A DNA stretch of 64,000 nucleotides. Origin: Acidimicrobiia bacterium (GTDB lineage Bacteria; Actinomycetota; Acidimicrobiia; Spongiisociales; Spongiisociaceae). The position numbers were made by a program, and so were the translations under genes. How positions within the stretch are numbered: the stretch's first letter is position 1; each line of letters opens with the position of its first letter. The stretch spans positions 46,225 through 110,224 of the forward strand of contig VXMM01000036.1 in the NCBI GenBank assembly GCA_009841105.1, in the 5' to 3' direction. Below the pieces are notes generated by a model. That model did no database searches and was not told the DNA's origin. It saw nothing but the letters and a program-made list of their open reading frames with translations. Of this stretch, positions 17,148-25,125 are shown in pieces.

Positions 17148-18316
17148 GAATTCCGACCGACTACGCGGCCGGCTACGCCGAGGCCCGCCTTGTCGATGCG
17201 GAACTGGCGCGCAACTACATCGCCCATACCGTGGTGGGGGACCCGGTGGCCGATGCCTTTATCGCTGAAATCGACAAGTTGCCTGTCGAGGAGGCGAACC
17301 GGCTCATCACGGCCGGCATGCGCCGCAATGAGGAGATCTTGAGCCGAGGGCCCTCTTTCGTGCGGGAGTTCTTCGATCCGATGAACACGCCTCCCGACTG
17401 GGTGGACCAATCGGACTTTCGGCCCGGCGTCCGCATGTTCCACCGGAACTCGCCGGTGGTGCTCGCGTCGATGCTGGCCGGCACGCTTGTCGAGGGGTTC
17501 TCGACCAACATCAGCAAGGCCTTCTTCATAACCGGACGCCTCCGGGATCAGGGGGTACGCCGCTTGAAGCAGAACAACCGCCACATGGTCGAGATCTTCA
17601 TGCCCGGCGGTCTGGAGCGGGCAGGTGACGGTTGGAAGCTGTCCGTTCGGATCCGGATCGTGCATGCACGGATCAGGCGCCTGTTGGCGGAATCGGATGA
17701 ATGGGACGAGGAGGCCTGGGGCACGCCGATCAGCGCCGCCCACACCGGCTTTGCCATCGTGGCCTTCTCGGCCCGATTGCTCAAGCACATCAAGAACCTC
17801 GGCGCCGTCTACACCGACGAGGAGCGGGCAGGCTTCATGGCCGTATGGCGGTATACGGGTTATCTGATGGGTATCCCCGAGTCGATCCTGTACACCAAAG
17901 AGGAGGACGCACTGAGGATTTTCGAGATTGGGGGCATGTGCGAGCCCGACCCCGACTTCGAATCGATTGCGATGGCGAACTCGTTGATCCACGCAGGTCC
18001 GCTGCTAGTGGACATGACCGAACCGGAGATCCGGCAGAACTTCGCCAAGTACGTATTTCGTGTATCGCGCGCTCTGATCGGCAGAGAGTTATCCGACCAG
18101 CTGCATTTTCCGGCGACCCCGCTGGTGGGGGTGCTCCCCTGGTTCCGGATGCAGCGGCGCTACCAGCGCTTCGCAGCCCGGTACCTGAAGACGTTGTCCA
18201 AGCAGAACAACTTCACGGCCTTCACCTCACTCCTCCAGGTCTCCGTCTTCGACGAAGCCGGGATTAGCTACAGGTTGCCCGACCATGTGTACGCCGAGGA
18301 GTCCAGCCGCTGGTAG
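17144..18316 (+). CDS. DUF2236 (MpaB/latex-clearing-protein-like) oxygenase family protein
   Basis: 390 residues, GTG start overlapping the MMPL stop by 4 nt. The core 'LSVRIRIVHARIRRLL' followed by 'GTPISAAHTGFAIVAFSARLL' is typical of the DUF2236 family, which includes the haem-containing rubber oxygenase Lcp and the fungal MpaB. Lcp-like members cleave polyisoprenoids oxidatively. No signal peptide is visible, unlike secreted Lcp. Its coupling to the MMPL transporter suggests action on a lipid or isoprenoid. The last 90 nt overlap the 3' end of ispH on the other strand. Confidence 0.75.
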   Translation: MRIPTDYAAGYAEARLVDAELARNYIAHTVVGDPVADAFIAEIDKLPVEEANRLITAGMRRNEEILSRGPSFVREFFDPMNTPPDWVDQSDFRPGVRMFHRNSPVVLASMLAGTLVEGFSTNISKAFFITGRLRDQGVRRLKQNNRHMVEIFMPGGLERAGDGWKLSVRIRIVHARIRRLLAESDEWDEEAWGTPISAAHTGFAIVAFSARLLKHIKNLGAVYTDEERAGFMAVWRYTGYLMGIPESILYTKEEDALRIFEIGGMCEPDPDFESIAMANSLIHAGPLLVDMTEPEIRQNFAKYVFRVSRALIGRELSDQLHFPATPLVGVLPWFRMQRRYQRFAARYLKTLSKQNNFTAFTSLLQVSVFDEAGISYRLPDHVYAEESSRW

Positions 18317-19408
18317 GGCCGGCTGACCCGACGGGAAGGACGCCAGTTTGGCGAGCGCGTCGGTAGCCGTGACCCGGCGGTCGTAGTCGAGCGGTCCCTT
18401 GCCGTTCGAGGGGGCGGAGAACCCGATCCGGACCGTCGACACCAACGCATTCAGCAAGGACCTCAACCCGGGCGGCAGAGGGAAGTACTCATCCTCCTCG
18501 GTAACCCGGAACAGGCTCCACCCTTCGGCAGGATCGAGGCGCTCGAGCACCTCCCGGACCAGGTGGTCGGGAGCCGATGCGCCCGCCGTCAGCCCGACCA
18601 CTTCCGCAGCGTCCAACCACTCGGTTCGGATCGCATCCGCGGAGTCGATCCGGTAAGCGGCGGCTCCGCGCATACGGGCAGTCCGGACCAGGGCATTGGT
18701 GTTCGAGGAGTTGTCGGAACCAACCACCAGGATCAGATCACACTCGGAGCTCATCTCGAGCACCGCATCCTGGCGGTTGGTGGTGGCGTAGCAAAGATCG
18801 CTCTTGCGAGAAGTCTCCAGGTTCTCGTAGCGCCCGGCTGCCTCGGCCCTGATCGCCTCCCACTCGTGCATCCCGAGGGTGGTCTGGGCGAACAGCGCCA
18901 CCTTACCGGGGTCTCTGGGCCTGAAACCTGCCAGACCCGTCTCCGGTTCGACCAGAGTGATGTTCGAAGGCGCCCGGGCCATGGTACCCACCGCCTCATC
19001 GTGGCCTTCGTGGCCCACGAAGATGATGTCGAACCCCTTCGCCGCCCGCCGCTTGACCTCATGATGAACCTTCGCCACCAGCGGGCAGACCGCGTCGATG
19101 ACGATCCCGGCTCGCTCTTCCCCGTCCTGCACCACGTCGGGGGCGGAGCCGTGGGCCGACAGCATCACGGGAGCGCCTTCCGGCACCTGGTCGATCGAAT
19201 CGACGAACACCACCCCGGCGCGTTCGAAGCACTCCACGACGAACCGATTGTGGACGATCTCGTGGTAGCAGTAGACCGGGGCGTCGAATATCTGGACCAT
19301 CCAGACGAGCGCCTTGACGGCCATGTACACCCCGGCGCAGTATCCGTTCGGCTCGGCGAGATACACGCGTCTGGGACGGTGGGTGGTCGGTAGGGCGGTC
19401 TGCGGCAT
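18227..19408 (-). CDS. ispH: 4-hydroxy-3-methylbut-2-enyl diphosphate reductase
   Basis: 393 residues, last enzyme of the MEP pathway, giving IPP and DMAPP. The three [4Fe-4S] Cys are in place: Cys24 (NGYCAGV), Cys108 (DAVCPLV) and Cys206 (DLCYATTNRQ). HNRFVV and SAHGSAP are family motifs. It is longer than typical IspH (~310-340) because of a C-terminal tail of ~50 residues, part of which overlaps the opposite-strand DUF2236 gene. It fits the isoprenoid genes at 20.7-25 kb. Confidence 0.95.
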   Translation of the reverse strand: MPQTALPTTHRPRRVYLAEPNGYCAGVYMAVKALVWMVQIFDAPVYCYHEIVHNRFVVECFERAGVVFVDSIDQVPEGAPVMLSAHGSAPDVVQDGEERAGIVIDAVCPLVAKVHHEVKRRAAKGFDIIFVGHEGHDEAVGTMARAPSNITLVEPETGLAGFRPRDPGKVALFAQTTLGMHEWEAIRAEAAGRYENLETSRKSDLCYATTNRQDAVLEMSSECDLILVVGSDNSSNTNALVRTARMRGAAAYRIDSADAIRTEWLDAAEVVGLTAGASAPDHLVREVLERLDPAEGWSLFRVTEEDEYFPLPPGLRSLLNALVSTVRIGFSAPSNGKGPLDYDRRVTATDALAKLASFPSGQPALPAAGLLGVHMVGQPVANPGFVEDGDLEE

Positions 19409-19430
19409 GTCGGAAGTGTACCCCGCTAAG

Positions 19431-19458
19431 GCGTGTTCACGCTATGCGCGTTCGTTAG
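19431..19458. repeat. Intergenic repeat copy 1 flanking the orphan ATPase gene
   Basis: The 28-nt stretch beginning gcgtgttcacgctatgcgcg resembles 20652-20679 on the other side of the ATPase gene: 11 identical bases (cgtgttcacgc) followed by an interrupted match. Both copies are in the same orientation. Confidence 0.45.
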
Positions 19459-19506
19459 CGACCTCGATCCTACAGAGGAACGCTCCAGGCGGGTGGGGCC
19501 TGTCCG

Positions 19507-20529
19507 TCAGGAACGGGCAGGGGCCGCGAAAGCCGCCGCTCCGGGGCCGATGTAGGACACGGACACCCGGTCGCCGGGTACGAAGTCGGGTGCGGCGATC
19601 ACCCTGGCCACCAGTTTCGTCCCGTTGAGAGCAAGTTGGTAGGTGGTGTCGTGCCCGTAGAACTCGACCGAGGAGACCACAGCCTGGTCCCCCCGGCCAA
19701 CGTCCAGGTACTCAGGACGGACGACCACCCGGCACGGCCCCCTCACCGGGTCGGCCAGGGGTACCTCCCCGACCGCGGTGGATACGTGCCCGTTGGTCGC
19801 TACCCCACCCAACACGTTGGCCTCACCGACGAAGGTCGCCACCCAGGCGGAGGCGGGGTGCTGGTACACATCGGCCGGCCGGCCGACCTGTTCGATCCGA
19901 CCCTCACGCATCACGGCCACCCGGTCGCCCACAACGAATGACTCCTCCTGGTCGTGGGTGACGAAGATCGAGGTCATCCTCACTTCGCGCATCAGCGCCG
20001 CCACATCGGCCCGGATCCTGGTACGCAGGCCGGTATCGAGGTTCGAGAACGGCTCGTCGAAGAGTAGGACCCGGGGACGTGGGGCCAGCGCCCTGGCCAC
20101 TGCCACTCGCTGCGCCTGCCCTCCCGACAACTCGTCGGGGTAGCGGTCCGCGAGATGAGACAGACCTACCAGATCCAGGGTCTCGGAGACCCGGCCGCGG
20201 TCGATTCCCGCCTTGTCCAGCCCGAACGCGACGTTTCTCGCCACCGTCATATGGGGAAACAGGGCCCAGTCCTGGAAGACCATCCCGATGCGCCGCTGCT
20301 CCGGGGGGACAAACTGAGCCGGACCGGTGAGGATCCTGCCCTCGAGCGCGACGCCGCCCCGGTCGGGCACCTCCAGACCGGCCAGGATGCGCAGCAGCGT
20401 GGTCTTCCCGCAACCGCTCGGGCCGAGCAGGGCCAGCGACTCTCCCTGTTCGACCGCCAAGTCCACACCGGCCAGCGCGGGGGTGCCATTGAAACGCTTA
20501 GCGACATCGGTTGCCTGCAGGTACGACAT
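19507..20529 (-). CDS. FbpC/PotA-type ABC transporter ATP-binding protein, orphan
   Basis: 340 residues: Walker A GPSGCGKTT, signature LSGGQAQRVAVARAL, Walker B VLLFDEPFSNLD, and a C-terminal TOBE-like domain from ~240 with 'RVVVRPEYLDV'. This layout belongs to ATPases for ferric iron, polyamine, sulfate or similar importers. No permease or binding-protein gene is adjacent, so it must work with partners elsewhere. An IdeR/DtxR-like sequence lies ~70 nt upstream (20598-20616), which would favour iron (weak). Confidence 0.88.
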   Translation of the reverse strand: MSYLQATDVAKRFNGTPALAGVDLAVEQGESLALLGPSGCGKTTLLRILAGLEVPDRGGVALEGRILTGPAQFVPPEQRRIGMVFQDWALFPHMTVARNVAFGLDKAGIDRGRVSETLDLVGLSHLADRYPDELSGGQAQRVAVARALAPRPRVLLFDEPFSNLDTGLRTRIRADVAALMREVRMTSIFVTHDQEESFVVGDRVAVMREGRIEQVGRPADVYQHPASAWVATFVGEANVLGGVATNGHVSTAVGEVPLADPVRGPCRVVVRPEYLDVGRGDQAVVSSVEFYGHDTTYQLALNGTKLVARVIAAPDFVPGDRVSVSYIGPGAAAFAAPARS

Positions 20530-20597
20530 ATGGGCTCCTGAAGGGGCCGTGCTACGAGCGGTTGACCATCTGGGTCACAGCTACCTGATCTCTCATG

Positions 20598-20616
20598 TTA
20601 GGGCAGCCTTATACAT
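20598..20616. promoter_or_regulatory. Possible IdeR/DtxR-like iron box
   Basis: TTAGGGCAGCCTTATACAT agrees with the consensus TTAGGTTAGCCTAACCTAA at 12 of 19 positions, including the left TTAGG and the central AGCCT. It lies in the leader of the FbpC-like ATPase gene. The right half is poor, so this is only a suggestion. Confidence 0.3.
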
Positions 20617-20651
20617 CATACACCAGCCCGGCGTTGCCGCTCGAATCCAGG

Positions 20652-20679
20652 ACGTGTTCACGCCATGCCCGCTCGCTGG
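20652..20679. repeat. Intergenic repeat copy 2 flanking the orphan ATPase gene
   Basis: The stretch beginning acgtgttcacgccatgcccg is the partner of 19431-19458, in direct orientation 1.2 kb away, so the ATPase gene sits between two related non-coding sequences. Confidence 0.45.
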
Positions 20680-20747
20680 TTGTCGCGGGTCCCACGATCT
20701 AGAACCGGTACTCCGTCCGGTCGGGGCTCAGTCCGCCTGGTGACCGA

Positions 20748-21764
20748 TCAGAAGTCCCGCTCGACCACGAAGGCGGCGAGGGCCTCCAGTTCCCCGGCTA
20801 CCTCCGCGTCTATGTCAGCCCCTCTCAGCGCATCGACCGCCCGCCGCATGCAATCGCGGGCCGCGGAGACCGTCGCGTCGCGCCCTCCCGCCTCCTCGAC
20901 GAGGGCGGCGGCCGCCGTGATCAGGTCGTCATCCAGATGTTCCCTGGCATACAGACCGGCAAGCCTTTCTCCTGCCTTGGTGCGCGAAGCCAGCGCCACC
21001 GCCACCGGGATCGACTTCTTGCGCTCCCTAAGGTCGTTTCCGGCCGGCTTGCCCGTCACCGAGGGATCTCCCCAAATACCGAGCAGGTCGTCGATGGCCT
21101 GGAAACCCCGACCCAGTTCGAGCCCGAAGCTCCGGAGCCGGCGGACCGTCCGCTCGGGGGCACCAGCCAGGATGGCGCCCACCGCAGAGGCATGAGCCAG
21201 CAGGGCGCCCGTCTTGAGAGAGACCATCTCCCAGCACAGGTCCACGTCCACCGCCTCCGTGCTGTCGAGCGACATGTCCATGTGCTGCCCGGCGATCATC
21301 GACGCGGTGGCCTCCGCCAGGTCGGCCGCCGCCGCTACGCGCGGGGCGGTGGGACGGTCCAGCAGCAACTGGAGACCGAGCAGCATCATGGCATCGCCGG
21401 CGATGATGGCATCGCCGGCGCCGAAGGCCTTCCAGACCGTGGCCCGGTGCCGACGTTCGGGATCGTTATCGATGATGTCGTCGTGCACGAGCGAGAAGTT
21501 GTGGACGATCTCCACCGCGAGGGCCCCCGGCAGAGCAACCTCCGCCGCCGCACCCACCAACTCCGCCGACAGGAGAGCAAGCGTGGGCCGGATACCCTTG
21601 CCGTGGCGAGGGTTCGGTAAGGGAGTCCCCGCCGGGTCGACCCATCCGAAGTGGTAGCGGACCGGGAGGGCCAGGCTCGCGGACAGCCGGCCCACCGCTT
21701 CGATCAAGGCAGGTTCGACCATGACTTGGGTCCGCTTCAGCAAGTCGGGTGTTGCGCGTTTCAC
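20748..21764 (-). CDS. Polyprenyl diphosphate synthase (trans-isoprenyl)
   Basis: 338 residues. First Asp-rich motif HDDIID (Asp95, Asp96, Asp99), second motif QAIDDLLGIWGD (Asp225, Asp226), GKGIRP at 56-61 and AGDAMM near 122. Condenses IPP with allylic diphosphates; chain length (C15 or C20) cannot be read with confidence. It is the last gene of the hpnC-hpnD-hpnE unit, overlapping hpnE by 4 nt. Making FPP for HpnC/HpnD is the obvious role. Confidence 0.93.
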   Translation of the reverse strand: MKRATPDLLKRTQVMVEPALIEAVGRLSASLALPVRYHFGWVDPAGTPLPNPRHGKGIRPTLALLSAELVGAAAEVALPGALAVEIVHNFSLVHDDIIDNDPERRHRATVWKAFGAGDAIIAGDAMMLLGLQLLLDRPTAPRVAAAADLAEATASMIAGQHMDMSLDSTEAVDVDLCWEMVSLKTGALLAHASAVGAILAGAPERTVRRLRSFGLELGRGFQAIDDLLGIWGDPSVTGKPAGNDLRERKKSIPVAVALASRTKAGERLAGLYAREHLDDDLITAAAALVEEAGGRDATVSAARDCMRRAVDALRGADIDAEVAGELEALAAFVVERDF

Positions 21765-23152
21765 ATCCTCGCTCCCTCGCCGGCCGGTGGAGCCGTCTCC
21801 TGCACCAGGCTCCCGTCCCCAAGGGCGAACCTCGCCGCACGGCGCCCGGCCTCGACCCCGCTACGCACCGCCCCCTCCATCGTCGCCGGCCATCCCGTAG
21901 CAGACCAGGCGCCGGCCAGGAACACCCCTGGGATCTCGGATCGCGTGCCGGCTCGAAGTGGATGGGTGCCCGGCTCGCCGCGGAAGGTCGCCCTCGGTTC
22001 CCTGGTGACCATCGACTCGGTCACAACCGCCCCGGCTGCAGCCGGCAGCAGGCGCTCCATCTCCGCGACGAAGTGTTTCACCAGTTCAGCCGCACTCGCG
22101 CCGAGATGAGAGTCTGCCGCCGACAGGGAAATCGCCAGGCACTGGCGGCCGTCGTCCAGACCGGCCGCTCCGGTCCGGTCGAACACGTACTGGATATCGC
22201 TCCCGACCGCAGCGAACATCGGGAGGTCGGTGATGGGGCGGTCGTAGACCAGATGCACGTTCACGATCGGCGAGACCCCCAGCCGGTCCAGACGGTCCTG
22301 GAAGGGTACGGCGCCGGATGGAAGCATCGCGCCGACCGCATCGTGCGGAACGGCCACGACCACCGAATCGGCTTCGATACTCCGACCGCTGACTGTTACC
22401 GACGGGCGTTCGCCGGAACCGGATCGAACCGCCGACACCGGCGCCCGGGTCACCACCTCGGCCCCCCGAGCCTCCAGGGCGTGCCGGCCGGCGTCTCCAT
22501 GAAGCGCCGAGAGCGGTACCGACGCCCAGCCGATGTCGGCGGACGCGGCGTCGGTCAGAAGGCCGGTGACGAACACCTTGGCAGCAAGCTTCAGGGAGGC
22601 ATCCCGGGCGTGGACGTTCACCGTCGGGAGCACCACCAGGTCCCAGAATCTCTCCACGGCCTCGGCCGGCTGACCGCGGGCGGCCAACCAGTCACCGAAC
22701 GACACCCTGTCAAGAGTCGGATCCTCCGGGTCGAGCCTGCGCAGGGCTCTTCCAGCCGCCAGGACCTTCAACCTGGCCCTCAGGCTGACATGGGGGTAGG
22801 TCAGGAGCGACGGCGCCAGATGAAGAGGGGCCGGACCGAAGGTACGCCTGATCGTCCCCGCCTTCCCCCCGGGTCGCAGGACGGGAATGTTCAACCGCTT
22901 CTGGATGGTGACATCGCCGATCGAGCCGATTCTCTCCAGAAACTCCAGGTAGGCGGTGCAGCAACGGAGGAAGACGTGCTGGCCGTTGTCGTACCAGATC
23001 CCCTTCCGCCGGAAGGACCATGTCGCTCCGCCTAGGCGGGGCCTTCGCTCCAGCAGGGTGACCGCCGCCCCCCGGTCGGCAGCCTCCAGACCGGCAGCAA
23101 GACCGGCCAGGCCGCCACCGACCACTACCACTCGGGGGCGGCGGATGTTCAC
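21761..23152 (-). CDS. hpnE: Squalene-associated FAD-dependent desaturase/reductase
   Basis: 463 residues, with the dinucleotide-binding motif VVVVGGGLAGLAAGLEAADRG at the N-terminus and a C-terminal FAD motif 'GVFLAGAWSATGWPATMEGAVRSG'. In the HpnCDE pathway HpnE reduces hydroxysqualene to squalene. It overlaps hpnD (4 nt) and the prenyl synthase (4 nt). A carotenoid-type desaturase is the main alternative; the hpnC/hpnD neighbours make HpnE likelier. Confidence 0.88.
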   Translation of the reverse strand: MNIRRPRVVVVGGGLAGLAAGLEAADRGAAVTLLERRPRLGGATWSFRRKGIWYDNGQHVFLRCCTAYLEFLERIGSIGDVTIQKRLNIPVLRPGGKAGTIRRTFGPAPLHLAPSLLTYPHVSLRARLKVLAAGRALRRLDPEDPTLDRVSFGDWLAARGQPAEAVERFWDLVVLPTVNVHARDASLKLAAKVFVTGLLTDAASADIGWASVPLSALHGDAGRHALEARGAEVVTRAPVSAVRSGSGERPSVTVSGRSIEADSVVVAVPHDAVGAMLPSGAVPFQDRLDRLGVSPIVNVHLVYDRPITDLPMFAAVGSDIQYVFDRTGAAGLDDGRQCLAISLSAADSHLGASAAELVKHFVAEMERLLPAAAGAVVTESMVTREPRATFRGEPGTHPLRAGTRSEIPGVFLAGAWSATGWPATMEGAVRSGVEAGRRAARFALGDGSLVQETAPPAGEGARM

Positions 23153-24024
23153 GGCTGCAGACCGGAGATGCTACGTACCGCTACGAGGCCCTTCTCCCAG
23201 GCCGGGAGGGAGACGCGCTCGGTCAGGGGAAGGGTGGGCTGGGCGTGCATCCGCCGCAGGAGCCTTCGGTATATTCCCGCCATCGCGGCAGTGCAGGACC
23301 GGCTGCGGTGATCGAGATGCGCCAGCAGCGCGAGACCGCTGTCGAACCAGACCGAGGCCTGACCCGCCACATACTCGACCATGGCCCCGACCCGCTCCGG
23401 CGGGGTCCACCGGCCCGGCGCGATCCCGAAGCGATCCCGTTCCTGCTCGGGGAGGTATATGCGCCCCATCCGGAGATCCTCCGCGATATCGCGCAGCATA
23501 TTGGTCAGCTGGAAGGCCACGCCCAGATCATCGGCCATCCGGGAGGCTTCGCCCTCCCCCACCGGCTCCCGCCTCCGGCCAACTCGGGTACCGAACACGC
23601 CGAGTGAGAGGCGTCCCACCGACCCTGCCACCAGCCGGCAGTAACGGACCGTGTCCGCCATCGTGACGTACTGCGCGCCTCGCACGTCCATCTCGCATCC
23701 CTCGACGATCTCGTGCAGTGCCTCGACCGGGATCGGGTAGCGCCTCGCCGCGTCGGCCAGAGCCACCAGTACGGGGTCGTGGTGGTCTTCCACGTCGCCG
23801 GCGCCCAGGCTCTCTATCACCGTGTGGAGCCTCTCCAACTCCTCGAGTTTGCGGTCACGGGGCCAGGTTCCGTCCCCGACGTCGTCGATGCGCCTGGCCA
23901 TGGCATATAGGGCGGCCATCGCCCGGCGTTTGGGAGGGGGGAGCAACCGGATGCCGTAGGCGAAGTTGCGGGCCGCCTCCCACGTGATCCGCTCGCATCT
24001 CTCGTATGCGCGCTCGGGAGTCAC
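23149..24024 (-). CDS. hpnD: Presqualene diphosphate synthase
   Basis: 291 residues. The open frame extends upstream to 24432, but that part is a Arg/Gly/Pro-rich shadow of hpnC. The real start is the GTG at 24024 (VTPERAYERCERITWEAARNF), whose GTGA overlaps the hpnC stop. Motifs: YAMARRIDDVGDG (first Asp motif) and NMLRDIAEDLRMGRIYLP (second Asp motif). Condenses two FPP to presqualene diphosphate. The 3' end overlaps the hpnE start by 4 nt. Confidence 0.9.
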   Translation of the reverse strand: MTPERAYERCERITWEAARNFAYGIRLLPPPKRRAMAALYAMARRIDDVGDGTWPRDRKLEELERLHTVIESLGAGDVEDHHDPVLVALADAARRYPIPVEALHEIVEGCEMDVRGAQYVTMADTVRYCRLVAGSVGRLSLGVFGTRVGRRREPVGEGEASRMADDLGVAFQLTNMLRDIAEDLRMGRIYLPEQERDRFGIAPGRWTPPERVGAMVEYVAGQASVWFDSGLALLAHLDHRSRSCTAAMAGIYRRLLRRMHAQPTLPLTERVSLPAWEKGLVAVRSISGLQP

Positions 24025-24977
24025 GAACTTGCTCTCGCGCGGTCCCCCCGGCGGTGCCGGCCCAGATAGACGCGGACGAAGCGGCGGAGGATGGCTGATC
24101 GGCCGGCTTGCCGCGTGCCACCCAGCACCTCGAAGCCGGCCTTCTCGATGGTATCCAACCCCGCCAGCCCTCCAGCCACGAAGCCGGATATGGCCAGGCG
24201 GGCGTAACCGGTCAAAGACCGGACCAGTGGAATGCCCTGCTCGACCAGTTCGCGGGCGAAGCGCGACTCGTAGGCGACCAGCGCCCGGAGACCGGCGCCG
24301 GCCTCCGGCGCCGAGAGGTCCTCGATCGAGCATCCGAACCTCGCCATGTCCTCGGCGGGCAAATAGACGCGGCCCGCCTCCGCATCCTCGGCCACGTCCT
24401 GGAGGTGTTCGAGTATCTGGAGACCGCTGCATACGGCGTCCGACGCCGCGATCCGCTCCGGGGTACCCGACTTGAAGACGGCCAGCACCATGTGCCCGAC
24501 CGGGTTGGCGGACAGGGCGCAGTAGTCCATCAGTTCTGAGCGGGTCTCGTAGCGGGTCTTGTGCTGGTCCAGGCGGTTGGCCGCCAGCAGCTCATCGAAC
24601 GGGCGGCGTGGCACGCGGAAACTGTGGATCATGGGCGCCAGCCGGCGGAACACGGGATGGCGGGGAGAGCCCGAGAAGAGAGCGTCCAGTTCCGAGTCGG
24701 CCCAGTCCAGCGCCATCGTCCGGTCCCCCGGGAACTCGTCTCCCAGGTTGTCCACGAGCCGGGCGTAGCCGTAGATGGCTTCCAGATGGTCGCGCAAGCC
24801 TCGCGGTAGCAGGCGAAGCGCTACTGGGAAGTTCTCCCCGGCTGCTCTGGCCATCACTACGTCGAGCGCCACATGCTGCCCGACCGACTCGGTCCCGGAA
24901 CGGGACGAGCTTGACCCTGGTGACTCTGTCAGCGAAACCCGGTCGGTCGCCCTCTCGGCGGACACCGCACCTCCCAC
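24021..24977 (-). CDS. hpnC: Hydroxysqualene synthase
   Basis: 318 residues. Trans-isoprenyl synthase fold like HpnD but with the HpnC-type first motif YARLVDNLGDE and second motif EHLQDVAEDAEAGRVYLP; converts presqualene diphosphate to hydroxysqualene. The first ~40 residues are Ser-rich and not conserved in the family, so an internal start near residue 42 (VMARAAGENFPVALRLLP; ATG 24854) is possible. It is the first gene of the hpnCDE-prenyl synthase unit. No squalene-hopene cyclase is in the window. Confidence 0.88.
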   Translation of the reverse strand: MGGAVSAERATDRVSLTESPGSSSSRSGTESVGQHVALDVVMARAAGENFPVALRLLPRGLRDHLEAIYGYARLVDNLGDEFPGDRTMALDWADSELDALFSGSPRHPVFRRLAPMIHSFRVPRRPFDELLAANRLDQHKTRYETRSELMDYCALSANPVGHMVLAVFKSGTPERIAASDAVCSGLQILEHLQDVAEDAEAGRVYLPAEDMARFGCSIEDLSAPEAGAGLRALVAYESRFARELVEQGIPLVRSLTGYARLAISGFVAGGLAGLDTIEKAGFEVLGGTRQAGRSAILRRFVRVYLGRHRRGDRARASS

Positions 24978-25125
24978 CTGCAGGGAGCGTGACCCTAGTC
25001 GGCCGATCCCCGGCTATCAGAAATGATTCGCCCCCGAGAATAGTTGCCGAAAGTCTTCCTGACCTGTCCCATCCGGCGGCTCGGGCTGCTCCAGGACCTG
25101 GACGGAAGGGCCGCCACTTCCACCA

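Noticed and set aside
23149..24432. 427-codon version of hpnD
   Set aside because: The first 136 codons lie in a shadow frame of hpnC; the GTG at 24024 with the 4-nt overlap is the natural start.
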